Source: Oscillospiraceae bacterium (GTDB lineage: Bacteria; Bacillota; Clostridia; Oscillospirales; Ruminococcaceae). Taken from it: 64,000 nt of DNA. The position numbers and the translations under genes were made by a program. Positions 7,507-15,518 of the stretch are shown here, piece by piece. Within the stretch, counting starts at the first letter, position 1. Each line of letters begins with the position of its first letter. The notes below the pieces were generated by a model. That model had not been told where the DNA came from and made no database searches. It worked only from the letters and a program-made list of their open reading frames with translations. The DNA is taken from the NCBI GenBank assembly GCA_024404915.1, contig JAKSPJ010000009.1, positions 29,629-93,628 on the forward strand, in the 5' to 3' direction.

Positions 7507-8895
7507 ATGCCGAAAAAAATATTGGCTGGTTTCTTTACTGCTGTGATGACGGCAGTGACTTTTGTCGGGCAGCTGCCCGGACTGAAAGCAAAAGCTTTGC
7601 TCTTTACGCCGAATAATACGGTGCAAAGCGAGTCTGCTATCCTGATGAATATGGATATCGGCGAAATCGTATACGAAAAGAGCGCCGACCTGAAAAAGAT
7701 GCCTGGTTCCCTGGCGCAGATTATGACAGCGGTTCTGGTATTGGAAAACTGTGACAATATCTCTGGTGAGAAGATTACTGCAAAAGAAGATATGTTCACA
7801 GTGTTTGAAGAAAGCGAATACCGTGAGGATTTGCGCTATGCGGATATTGAGGCAGGAGATACCCTGACTGTGGAAGAACTGCTCTACGCCATGATGCTGA
7901 CATCCTCCTGCGAAGCAGCTTACATGCTGACAGACCATTTCGGAAAAGGCAGCCAGGATGCCTTCGCAGACATGATGAATGAAAAAGCAGAAGCCCTTGG
8001 CATGACAAATACACGCTTTACCAACGGTACTGCGCTGTACAGCGCAAGACAGCTTTCTACTGCAAGAGATATGATGACGCTTCTCTCCTATGCAATGACA
8101 GTACCGCAGTTCGAAGTGATTGCCTGTTCCAGCGCCTTTGAAACGCAGTCCAAGTCCTCCGAAGAAGGCGGCGACGTCTGGGAATGGCAACATTCCAACC
8201 TGATGGTGGATGAATCCAGCGATTACTACTGCAACGGCGTGCGCGGCATCAAGACAAGCACCTCTCAGGAGGGCGGCAGAAGCATTGCCTGCAAGGGTTC
8301 CAGAGACGGCAACAACTATCTGCTGATTTGCATGGGCGCTCCCAATCAGGATATGGAGGGCAATAACCGCTTCTATCATCTGGAGGATGCAAAAAACGTC
8401 TTTGAATGGGCATTTGCACATCTTACCTTCCAGGAGCTGATTTCCACCAACACACAGCTTGACGAAGTTCGGGTCAATAATGCAGATGGCAACGATTATG
8501 TGCTTCTGAAGCCGGAAAAGAGCTTCTCCTGCATCTGGTGCGATACAACCGATTTGTCCAGCGTACAGCAAATTACAGAGTGGCCGGATGAGGTGGATGC
8601 ACCTGTCATGGCCGGCGATAAAATCGGAAAGGTAACTTTGAAGCTTTCCGGAGAAACTCTTGCCGAAATTGATGTGGTGGCTGCTTCCAATGTTGAGCGT
8701 TCCGCATGGAGATACAATCTGAGTGAAATCCCCGGATTCTTCCGATCCAAATATCTGAAATCCAGCTGGGTATTGGCAATTGTATTGTCTGTGGTTTATA
8801 TCGCAGCCTGCGTCTTCTTCGCATTCCGTTATCATGAGGAGCGGAAAAAGCGTGTTGCAGTTCGTGCAGGCCATATGCAGAAAAAGCAGAAATGA
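7507..8895 (+). CDS. Peptidase S11 (D-Ala-D-Ala carboxypeptidase) homologue with degenerate active site
   Basis: 462 residues. An N-terminal signal peptide (about 1-30), an S11/PBP5-type domain, a beta-rich C-terminal domain (about 335-415) and one transmembrane anchor (SSWVLAIVLSVVYIAACVFF) with a basic tail give the outward topology of a penicillin-binding carboxypeptidase. The catalytic motifs are all altered. SxxK reads S68-L-A-Q71, so the general-base Lys is Gln. SxN reads S133-S-C135. KTG reads K249-T-S251. Surrounding family sequence is well kept (LLYAMMLTSSCEAA, FTNGTALYS, GVRGIKT). Active members trim the pentapeptide of peptidoglycan; this one is predicted not to hydrolyse it and may be structural or regulatory. 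The start has AGGAG 8 nt upstream. Confidence 0.85.
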   Translation: MPKKILAGFFTAVMTAVTFVGQLPGLKAKALLFTPNNTVQSESAILMNMDIGEIVYEKSADLKKMPGSLAQIMTAVLVLENCDNISGEKITAKEDMFTVFEESEYREDLRYADIEAGDTLTVEELLYAMMLTSSCEAAYMLTDHFGKGSQDAFADMMNEKAEALGMTNTRFTNGTALYSARQLSTARDMMTLLSYAMTVPQFEVIACSSAFETQSKSSEEGGDVWEWQHSNLMVDESSDYYCNGVRGIKTSTSQEGGRSIACKGSRDGNNYLLICMGAPNQDMEGNNRFYHLEDAKNVFEWAFAHLTFQELISTNTQLDEVRVNNADGNDYVLLKPEKSFSCIWCDTTDLSSVQQITEWPDEVDAPVMAGDKIGKVTLKLSGETLAEIDVVAASNVERSAWRYNLSEIPGFFRSKYLKSSWVLAIVLSVVYIAACVFFAFRYHEERKKRVAVRAGHMQKKQK

Positions 8896-8901
8896 GAAAA
8901 A

Positions 8902-8939
8902 GCGGTCGGATTTGCTATCCGGCCGCTCTTGATTTTTTT
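8902..8939 (+). terminator. Intrinsic terminator after the carboxypeptidase-like gene
   Basis: GCGGTCGGAT (8902-8911) pairs with ATCCGGCCGC (8917-8926), one G-U, 5-nt loop, followed by TCTTGATTTTTTT. Confidence 0.9.
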
Positions 8940-9120
8940 GGCGTAATATGGTATACTGATATCATACCATTTCCATATTGCAAGGCAAAAAAATACGCAT
9001 CATTCTCTACGAGTTTACGCAGAGAACGATACGCGAAAGAGTGTGTGCTCCTGTTCAGGAGCAACATGAAAAAAGGGGGATTGCGGGAGCGGCATATGCC
9101 TCCCGACAAGGAATTGGTGA
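8929..9120 (+). ncRNA. Candidate orphan structured RNA with its own promoter
   Basis: TTGATT (8929-8934) and TATACT (8952-8957) are 17 bp apart with TGG before the -10, embedded in the T-run of the preceding terminator. Downstream is about 160 nt without an acceptable gene but with three local hairpins: TTCTCT/AGAGAA in 9002-9026, GCTCCT/AGGAGC in 9048-9063, and GGGA..GGC/GCC..TCCC in 9084-9107. The next gene is on the opposite strand. No family recognised; it could also be only a convergent 3' region. Confidence 0.25.
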
Positions 9121-9150
9121 ATAAAAGCGGTTCCTCAAATCAGCGAACCG
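9121..9150 (-). terminator. Terminator of the Crh-like gene
   Basis: On the minus strand CGGTTC (9150-9145) pairs with GAACCG (9133-9128), followed by CTTTTATTC. The left arm overlaps the last codons and stop of the gene. Confidence 0.65.
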
Positions 9151-9388
9151 GATTTGCAAGGAAATTGCTGAGTGCAGCTTCCAGCTTTGCAATCTCAGCT
9201 GCATCATCTGTATGTGCCTCCAGCTGAATGGGCTGCTCACGATCCAATGTGAAGATACCCATGATGGACTTCGCATCAACGGAATAGTTGCCGATGTGAA
9301 GCTGTGCATCGAAAGAAAAACCGGACATAATATTTACAAATTCTGCGACATTGGCAATTTCTGGCAAATAAATTGTTGTAACAAACAT
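9140..9388 (-). CDS. HPr-family protein lacking the phosphoacceptor His (Crh-like)
   Basis: 82 residues with the HPr fold pattern. Around position 15, where HPr has GLHARP, the sequence reads PEIANVAEFV, so no His is available for PEP-dependent phosphotransfer. The HPr-kinase site is retained as VDAKSIMGIFTL (Ser41, equivalent to Ser46). This is the hallmark of Bacillus Crh, which is Ser-phosphorylated and acts with CcpA in catabolite repression but not in sugar transport. The similarity in logic is clear, but this need not be an orthologue of Crh. It has its own promoter (9557-9529) and terminator. The Shine-Dalgarno site (GAGG) is modest. Confidence 0.75.
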   Translation of the reverse strand: MFVTTIYLPEIANVAEFVNIMSGFSFDAQLHIGNYSVDAKSIMGIFTLDREQPIQLEAHTDDAAEIAKLEAALSNFLANPVR

Positions 9389-9403
9389 CGCTAAAACCTC
9401 ACT

Positions 9404-9511
9404 TTAAAAATAAACGGTGAACGGGGGTGCAAGCGCAGCGTGACGAGAGGGAATGGCACACTGTGAATAAAGCTCAGCTCCCGCGCACCAAATCATTGAG
9501 AGGGTTGTCAT
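9404..9511 (-). CDS. Possible 35-residue leader ORF upstream of the Crh-like gene
   Basis: An ATG at 9511 with AAGGGTGA 5 nt before it opens a 35-residue frame ending 15 nt before the Crh-like start. It begins about 11 nt after the predicted transcription start. The peptide (MTTLSMIWCAGAELYSQ and so on) resembles nothing I know and is not hydrophobic enough for a membrane peptide. It may be a translated leader or chance; coding bias cannot be judged at this length. Confidence 0.22.
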   Translation of the reverse strand: MTTLSMIWCAGAELYSQCAIPSRHAALAPPFTVYF

Positions 9512-9528
9512 GAATCACCCTTGACCAA

Positions 9529-9557
9529 ATAATACTCCTTTTTGCACAAAATGTCAA
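9529..9557 (-). promoter_or_regulatory. Promoter for the Crh-like gene
   Basis: On the minus strand TTGACA (9557-9552) and TATTAT (9534-9529) have a 17-bp spacer. The expected leader is about 134 nt. The remainder of the 9389-9692 gap holds the upstream region of mtaB, with an inverted repeat TTCAACA (9616-9622)/TGTTGAA (9659-9665) but no clear promoter. Confidence 0.78.
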
Positions 9558-9692
9558 GTGAATTTTCGTCATTTTGTACAACTGACTGATTTTTTGATGC
9601 GTTTACGTGCTTTTTTTCAACAATTCAAATATATCAGAAATACTATACAAAATATAAGTGTTGAATTTATGCAATATGCACAGGAGAAGAAC

Positions 9693-10982
9693 ATGAAATA
9701 CCGTATTTTGACACTGGGATGCAAAGTGAATCAGGCAGAAAGCACCGGCTTAGGCACTGCTTTGCAGCAAATGGGCATGCAGCAGGCAGATTCCGATGCG
9801 GATGCGGATGTATTTATCGTAAACAGCTGTGCTGTGACCGCAGAAAGTGTGCGGAAAACCAAACAGCTTCTGCGAAGCATCAAGCGAAAAAATCCTGATG
9901 CCAAGCTGCTTCTGACAGGATGCTGGCCCCAGGCCTTCCCGGAGGACGATTTTGAGGGGGCAGATTTTGTAACGGGCACAAAAAACAGAGAGACACTTCT
10001 GCAGTGGCTGAATAAGAACATGGATTCTGAGGAAAAGCGCATGATTGCGCCCTATCAGGCGGATGAACTATTTTCGTCGCTGCCCTGTGCGGATACTGCA
10101 AGAACAAGAGCTTTTCTGAAAATACAGGACGGATGCAATCAGTTCTGCAGCTACTGCATTATCCCCTATTCAAGAGGACGCTGCCGCTCCATGCCGCCGG
10201 AGCGCCTGCAGCAGGAGGCAGCCGCACTGGCAGCCCAGGGATTCCATGAAATTGTACTGACCGGAATCAACTTAGGATTTTTCGGCATGGATACCGGGCA
10301 GTCCCTTGCGGATGCTGTGGAGGTTTGTGCGGCACAGGAGGGGATTCTGCGTGTACGCCTGGGCTCTCTGGAGCCGGAGCGTATGGATGCCGCTGCCTTA
10401 CGGCGTTTTGCGGAATGTGAGAAGTTTTGTCCGCAATTTCATCTTTCCCTGCAAAGCGGATGCGATTCTGTGCTGAAACGGATGAACCGCCGCTACACCG
10501 CAGAGGAATACCGCAGCCTGGCAAAGAATATACACGAAATTTTTCCCGATGCGGCACTGACCACAGATGTGATTGTGGGATTCCCCGGAGAAACAGAAGC
10601 GGATTTTGAGGAGACCTGCCGTTTTGTACGGGAAATCAGGTTCTCAAAGGTACATGTATTCCCTTATTCTGTCAGAAAGGGCACCAGAGCCGCAGCGTTC
10701 CCGGATCAGATTCCTCAGAGCATCAAAAATCAGCGGTCTGCCCGATTGCAGGAAATTGCAAATGAGATTCGCCGGGAACACCTGGCAGGTATGATCGGAA
10801 AGAAAGTATCTGTGCTTTTGGAGACTGAAAGGCAGCAAAATGCACAACGCTTTTTCCAAGGACATACACCGGATGGTACACTCGTGAAAATTTTTTTAGA
10901 AAATGCAGAAAAAGGTTTGCAGAATTCCGTAATTTGTGTTACAATAGAGGGGTACGAGGATGATTGTCTGCTGGGACGGTAA
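9693..10982 (+). CDS. mtaB: tRNA ms2t6A37 methylthiotransferase MtaB
   Basis: 429 residues. MtaB is a radical-SAM enzyme that adds a methylthio group to t6A37 of tRNAs reading ANN codons. Domains in order are an N-terminal UPF0004 domain with cluster cysteines (ILTLGCKVNQAES, FIVNSCAVT, LLTGCWPQ), a radical-SAM core with CNQFCSYCIIPYSRG (CxxxCxxC), and a C-terminal TRAM-like region (KKVSVLLE). The motif TLGCKVNQ and the overall length fit MtaB rather than MiaB or RimO. ATG 9693 lies 6 nt after AGGAG; upstream in-frame codons lack a ribosome site. The 3' end contains the probable promoter of purL. Confidence 0.92.
   Translation: MKYRILTLGCKVNQAESTGLGTALQQMGMQQADSDADADVFIVNSCAVTAESVRKTKQLLRSIKRKNPDAKLLLTGCWPQAFPEDDFEGADFVTGTKNRETLLQWLNKNMDSEEKRMIAPYQADELFSSLPCADTARTRAFLKIQDGCNQFCSYCIIPYSRGRCRSMPPERLQQEAAALAAQGFHEIVLTGINLGFFGMDTGQSLADAVEVCAAQEGILRVRLGSLEPERMDAAALRRFAECEKFCPQFHLSLQSGCDSVLKRMNRRYTAEEYRSLAKNIHEIFPDAALTTDVIVGFPGETEADFEETCRFVREIRFSKVHVFPYSVRKGTRAAAFPDQIPQSIKNQRSARLQEIANEIRREHLAGMIGKKVSVLLETERQQNAQRFFQGHTPDGTLVKIFLENAEKGLQNSVICVTIEGYEDDCLLGR
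10917..10945 (+). promoter_or_regulatory. Promoter for purL inside the 3' end of mtaB
   Basis: TTGCAG (10917-10922) and TACAAT (10940-10945) with a 17-bp spacer, placing the purL transcription start near 10952 and leaving a leader of about 170 nt. Confidence 0.6.
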
Positions 10983-11060
10983 CTCCGTTTCCGGGAGTGG
11001 ACAATGCTCGGCGTTACCTCATGGCAAAGTCAATCTGTCCTTCAGATGACTTTTGCACTG
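10960..11060 (+). promoter_or_regulatory. Structured purL leader, possible ZTP-type riboswitch
   Basis: GGTAAC (10978-10983) pairs with GTTACC (11013-11018) and encloses a smaller hairpin, ACTCC/GGAGT (10982-10998). A second long stem, GCAAAGTCA...TGACTTTTGC (11024-11056), follows. The pieces GGTAACT, GGGAGTG and CGGCGTTACC..ATGGCA are reminiscent of the ZTP (pfl) riboswitch layout, which fits a purine gene. The conserved CUGGGCA is not exact, so this is only a suggestion; an RNA covariance search would decide. Confidence 0.35.
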
Positions 11061-11121
11061 TGATATCGCCCATCCAATTCCCTCTTACTCATAATATTAT
11101 CATAATGGAGGCTGATTTTTT

Positions 11122-14100
11122 ATGGCTGTTTATCGTATTTATACTGAGAAAAAGCCCCAGTTCGCCGTGGAAGCACAATCTGTTCTCTCTGATTTGCATA
11201 CCGCACTTCAGCTGGATGTGCAGAGCGTCCGTGTCCTGAATCGCTATGATGCAGATCACATTGAGGAAGATGACTTCCGCCGTGCAATTTCTACCGTCTT
11301 TTCTGAGCCGGCTGTAGATTATGTCTATGAAAAGCTGCCGATGCTTTCCAATCAGGAGCGTGTGTTTGCAGTGGAGTATCTGCCGGGACAGTTCGACCAG
11401 AGAGCAGATTCCTGTGAACAGTGTATCCAGATTCTGAACGGCAAGGAGCGCTGCCGTGTTCGCAACGCCCGTGTCTACATTATCTCCGGTTCCATTGATG
11501 ACGAACAGTTTGATCGTCTGAAGAAGTATCTGATTAACCCAGTGGAAAGCCGTGAGGCTTCCCTCAGCACCGTGGAAACACTGGATATGAATTATTCGCT
11601 GCCGGAAACAGTGGAAACACTGGATGGCTTCTGTGAACTGAATGCCGTGGGCAGGGAAGAATTCCTGAAGCAGTATGGTCTGGCAATGGACCTGGACGAT
11701 ATCACATTCTGCCAGGAATATTTCCGTGGTACAGAACACCGTGACCCCACAATCACAGAAATCCGCATGATTGATACCTACTGGAGTGACCACTGCCGCC
11801 ATACAACATTCCTGACCACACTGGACAATGTTAAGATTGATACACCCTATATTCAGGATGCCTATGACGAGTATCTTGCAATCCGAAAGGAGCTGGGCAG
11901 AGAGGATAAGCCGATTACCCTGATGGATATGGCTTTGATGGCAATGCGCAAGCTGAAGGCAGACGGAAAGATTCCGGCACTGGATGAAAGCGAAGAAATC
12001 AATGCCTGCTCCGTAAAAATCAAGGTTGACACTGAGAATGGCCAGGAAGACTGGATTCTCATGTTCAAGAATGAAACTCACAATCACCCCACAGAGATTG
12101 AGCCTTTCGGCGGTGCAGCGACCTGTCTGGGCGGTGCAATCCGTGACCCGCTTTCCGGCAGAAGCTATGTATATCAGGCAATGCGTGTGACTGGTGCAGC
12201 AAATCCGCTGGTACCGGTTGCAGATACCATTCCCGGAAAGCTGCCCCAGAGAAAGATTACCGTTGGTGCAGCAAACGGCTACAGCTCCTACGGCAACCAG
12301 ATTGGTCTGGCTACCGGCCACGTTTCTGAGGTATATCACCCGGGCTATGTGGCAAAGCGTCTGGAAATTGGTGCTGTTGTTGGTGCTGCACCTGCTGAGA
12401 ATATCCGCAGAGAAAGACCGGAGCCGGGAGATATTATCATTCTGCTGGGCGGTAAAACCGGCCGTGACGGCTGCGGCGGTGCAACTGGTTCTTCCAAGTC
12501 ACATACACTGGAATCCCTGACCAACTGCGGTGCAGAAGTTCAGAAGGGTAATCCGCCTGAAGAGCGCAAGCTGCAGAGATTGTTCCGTGACCCTGCTGTC
12601 ACCAAGCTGATTAAGCGCTGCAACGACTTCGGCGCAGGCGGTGTATCCGTTGCAATCGGTGAGCTGACAGATGGTCTGGATATTGACCTGAATGCAGTAC
12701 CGAAGAAGTATGAAGGCCTTGACGGAACAGAGCTTGCAATTTCCGAATCTCAGGAGAGAATGGCTGTTGTAGTTGCACCGGAGGATGTGGACACATTCAT
12801 GGCTGCTGCTGCAAAGGAAAACCTGCTGGCAACGGTCGTGGCAAAGGCTACAGACACCAACCGTCTCCGCATGAACTGGAACGGCAGGACCATCGTTGAC
12901 CTTTCCAGAGAATTCCTGAATTCCAATGGTGCAGAAAAGCACACAGATATCGTTGCTGCTGCTCCAAAGGCAATGCCGAAGCGTGACTCCCGTTTTGAGG
13001 ACACACCCCAGGGCTGGCAGGAACTGATGAGCAGTCTGAATATCTGCTCTCAGAAGGGCCTTGTAGAAAAATTCGACTCCACCATCGGTGCAGGCACTGT
13101 TCTGATGCCCTACGGCGGCGTATATCAGCTGACTCCTACACAGGCAATGGCCGCAAAGATTCCGGTTCTTACCGGAGAAACTTCTACCTGTTCCGTAATG
13201 GGCTGGGGCTTCAACCCTGTGGTTTCTGAGCACTCACCCTATCATGGTGCAATTACTGCTGTCATCGAGTCTGTAGCAAAAGTCATTGCAGCAGGCGGTT
13301 CATGGCACCAGTGCTGGCTGACCTTCCAGGAGTATTTTGAGCGTACACAGAATAATCCTGAGCGCTGGGGCAAGCCCTTCTCTGCTTTGCTTGGTGCATT
13401 CCGTGCACAGCTGGAGCTTTCCTGCGCATCCATCGGCGGCAAGGACTCCATGTCCGGTACATTTGAAAACATTGATGTTCCGCCCACACTGGTTTCTTTT
13501 GCAGTATCCGTTGCAGATGCAAAGCGTATTGTATCTCCGGAATTCAAGGAAGCCGGCAGCACTGTTATCCGCATTGCACCGGAATATTCCAGCAGCGGTC
13601 TTCCGAACTGGGACAGCGTCCGTGCTGTATTTGACCAGTTGGAGCAGATTATCACAGAAGGCCGTGCAAAGGCAGTCTGGACCGTCAGCAGCGGCGGTGT
13701 GGCTGAAGGTATTGCAAAGATGGCATTCGGCAACCACATCGGCTTTGAATTCACCAAAGTGCTGCCGGAGCGTATTCTGTTTGACCCGTGTGCAGGTTCC
13801 TTCATCATTGAGCTGAATGGCGCTGCAAAGGCAGACGAAGAAGTCATCGGCCGCACAACAGCACAGTATAAGATCTTCAGCGATACCCAGACCATCAGTC
13901 TGGACACCCTGCAGAAGGCATGGGAAGGCAAACTGGAGGCTGTATTCCCTTGCCGCATCAAGACAGCATTTGCTACTATTGAATCCTATGCTCACAAGGC
14001 AGAAAGCCGTCCGTCACCTGCCATCAAGGTGGCAAAGCCCCGTGTGCTGATTCCGGTATTCCCTGGTACAAACTGCGAGTATGACACTGCAAGAGTATTT

Positions 14101-14835
14101 GAACGTGCAGGCGCTGTACCGGAGATTCTGGTCATCCGCAATCTGTCTGCATCTGACATTGAGGAATCTGTGGAAGCAGCTGTGAAGCTGATTGACAATT
14201 CCCAGATTATCATGATTCCCGGCGGATTCTCCGGCGGTGACGAGCCGGATGGTTCCGGTAAGTTCATCACAGCATTCTTCCGTAACCCCAAAGTCACGGA
14301 TGCTGTACACAATCTTCTGAAAAAGCGTGATGGTCTGATGCTGGGCATCTGCAATGGTTTTCAGGCATTGATTAAGCTGGGTCTGGTTCCTTACGGCGAA
14401 ATCACAGATATGAGCGACAATTCTCCGACATTGACCTTCAACACCATTGCACGTCACCAGAGCATGATGGTAACCACCAGAATCGCATCCAACAAGTCCC
14501 CGTGGCTGGCTGGCTGTGAAGTCGGTGATTTGCACTCTGTGCCGATTTCTCACGGTGAAGGCCGATTCATTGCATCCGGTTCCTTCCTGCAGCGTCTGGC
14601 AAATAATGGCCAGATTGCAACGCAGTATGTTGACCTCTCCGGCAGACCCACGATGGATATCCGCTTTAACCCCAACGGTTCTGTGGATGCGATTGAGGGT
14701 ATCACTTCACCGGACGGCCGTGTATTGGGTAAGATGGGCCACAGCGAGCGTATGGGCCAGCTGATCTGCAAGAACGTACCCGGCGAAAAGGATCAGAAAA
14801 TTTTCGAAAGCGGCGTTCGTTATTTCGCAGATTGA
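11122..14835 (+). CDS. purL: Phosphoribosylformylglycinamidine synthase (single-chain PurL)
   Basis: 1237 residues. It converts FGAR, glutamine and ATP to FGAM, the fourth step of purine synthesis. This is the large one-chain form: an N-terminal PurS-like segment, a linker with DTYWSDHCRHTTF, two AIRS-type ATP-grasp-like halves (NETHNHPTEIEPFGGAATCLGG, AISESQERMAVV, ASIGGKDSMSGTF) and a C-terminal glutamine amidotransferase with the FPGTNCEYDTA start, nucleophile Cys in LGICNGFQAL and the His-Glu pair in SHGEGRF. The Firmicute norm of separate purS/purQ/purL is not followed, although one-chain forms occur in many Clostridia. GGAGG lies 10 nt before the ATG. Other purine genes are not adjacent. 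Confidence 0.96.
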   Translation: MAVYRIYTEKKPQFAVEAQSVLSDLHTALQLDVQSVRVLNRYDADHIEEDDFRRAISTVFSEPAVDYVYEKLPMLSNQERVFAVEYLPGQFDQRADSCEQCIQILNGKERCRVRNARVYIISGSIDDEQFDRLKKYLINPVESREASLSTVETLDMNYSLPETVETLDGFCELNAVGREEFLKQYGLAMDLDDITFCQEYFRGTEHRDPTITEIRMIDTYWSDHCRHTTFLTTLDNVKIDTPYIQDAYDEYLAIRKELGREDKPITLMDMALMAMRKLKADGKIPALDESEEINACSVKIKVDTENGQEDWILMFKNETHNHPTEIEPFGGAATCLGGAIRDPLSGRSYVYQAMRVTGAANPLVPVADTIPGKLPQRKITVGAANGYSSYGNQIGLATGHVSEVYHPGYVAKRLEIGAVVGAAPAENIRRERPEPGDIIILLGGKTGRDGCGGATGSSKSHTLESLTNCGAEVQKGNPPEERKLQRLFRDPAVTKLIKRCNDFGAGGVSVAIGELTDGLDIDLNAVPKKYEGLDGTELAISESQERMAVVVAPEDVDTFMAAAAKENLLATVVAKATDTNRLRMNWNGRTIVDLSREFLNSNGAEKHTDIVAAAPKAMPKRDSRFEDTPQGWQELMSSLNICSQKGLVEKFDSTIGAGTVLMPYGGVYQLTPTQAMAAKIPVLTGETSTCSVMGWGFNPVVSEHSPYHGAITAVIESVAKVIAAGGSWHQCWLTFQEYFERTQNNPERWGKPFSALLGAFRAQLELSCASIGGKDSMSGTFENIDVPPTLVSFAVSVADAKRIVSPEFKEAGSTVIRIAPEYSSSGLPNWDSVRAVFDQLEQIITEGRAKAVWTVSSGGVAEGIAKMAFGNHIGFEFTKVLPERILFDPCAGSFIIELNGAAKADEEVIGRTTAQYKIFSDTQTISLDTLQKAWEGKLEAVFPCRIKTAFATIESYAHKAESRPSPAIKVAKPRVLIPVFPGTNCEYDTARVFERAGAVPEILVIRNLSASDIEESVEAAVKLIDNSQIIMIPGGFSGGDEPDGSGKFITAFFRNPKVTDAVHNLLKKRDGLMLGICNGFQALIKLGLVPYGEITDMSDNSPTLTFNTIARHQSMMVTTRIASNKSPWLAGCEVGDLHSVPISHGEGRFIASGSFLQRLANNGQIATQYVDLSGRPTMDIRFNPNGSVDAIEGITSPDGRVLGKMGHSERMGQLICKNVPGEKDQKIFESGVRYFAD

Positions 14836-14867
14836 TTCTCCCGGAATCAATCCGACAGACAAAAATG

Positions 14868-14906
14868 AAACCAGACAGATATCTTTGTGGTATCTGTCTG
14901 GTTTTG
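14868..14906 (+). terminator. Intrinsic terminator after purL
   Basis: AACCAGACAGATA (14869-14881) pairs with TATCTGTCTGGTT (14891-14903), then TTTTGATAAT. Confidence 0.9.
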
Positions 14907-14986
14907 ATAATATGCTTTACAGGACAAAGACGCCGTCAAGCTGACCGGTTGGCTGTATGTGCGGCTTTTAAGAAGAAGGATGCTCT

Positions 14987-15457
14987 ATGGAAATGCGGCG
15001 GAAAGACCGTGAAGTCACGGATATAAACCAGATATATGATATTCTGAGCAGATGCGATACCATCACTCTCGGAATGAACGGCGGCACAGCCCCCTATGTC
15101 ATTCCCATGACCTTTGGCTGTTCCTTGTCAGAGGGAAAAATTACCATTTATTTCCATTCTGCTCTTGGCGGAAGAAAATGGGAGATTCTGAACCGTGATC
15201 CCAATGTTTGCGCAGAGGCACATCTGTACTATCAAACGGTAAAGACAAACGGCGGAATCACCGCAAAATATGAAAGTGTTATCGGCACAGGCACCGCTGA
15301 AATGATTACAGAAAAATCTGAGAAGGTAGCAGCATTCCAGTATATGCTTGACCACTATAAGCACAGTGGATTCCCGGCAGAAAGCTGCAAAGGTCTGCCC
15401 AACTGTGCTGTGTTTAAAGTTGTTCTGACTGAGGTCAGCGGAAAGCATAATCTTTGA
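14987..15457 (+). CDS. Pyridoxamine 5'-phosphate oxidase-family (NimA-like) flavoprotein
   Basis: 156 residues. The pattern is that of the PNPOx-like split barrel: RRKDREVTD at the N-terminus, CDTITLGMNGGTAPYVIPMTFG, ITIYFHSALGGRKWEIL, and a C-terminal KVVLTEVSGK strand. Small clostridial members of this group bind FMN or related cofactors and are often named nitroimidazole-resistance (NimA) related; the physiological reaction is not established. The start at 14987 follows GAAGGA at about 6 nt. It is transcribed alone, between the purL terminator and a shared terminator with hydE. Confidence 0.78.
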   Translation: MEMRRKDREVTDINQIYDILSRCDTITLGMNGGTAPYVIPMTFGCSLSEGKITIYFHSALGGRKWEILNRDPNVCAEAHLYYQTVKTNGGITAKYESVIGTGTAEMITEKSEKVAAFQYMLDHYKHSGFPAESCKGLPNCAVFKVVLTEVSGKHNL

Positions 15458-15470
15458 GAAGCAAAATTGC

Positions 15471-15508
15471 AAAAAGCCACGAATCACACACAGGATTCGT
15501 GGCTTTTA
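15471..15508. terminator. Bidirectional terminator between the PNPOx-family gene and hydE
   Basis: AAAAGCCACGAATC (15472-15485) pairs with GATTCGTGGCTTTT (15494-15507). A-tract and T-tract flank the stem, so it can serve both converging genes. Confidence 0.88.
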
Positions 15509-15518
15509 TTATCTGCTG

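Noticed and set aside
7417..8874. Long minus-strand open frame (485 codons) opposite the carboxypeptidase-like gene
   Set aside because: The plus-strand frame has signal peptide, S11 motifs and membrane anchor; the reverse frame is Cys/His-rich shadow sequence without a ribosome site.
11122..14835. Separate purS, purQ and purL
   Set aside because: A single uninterrupted frame carries all three parts.
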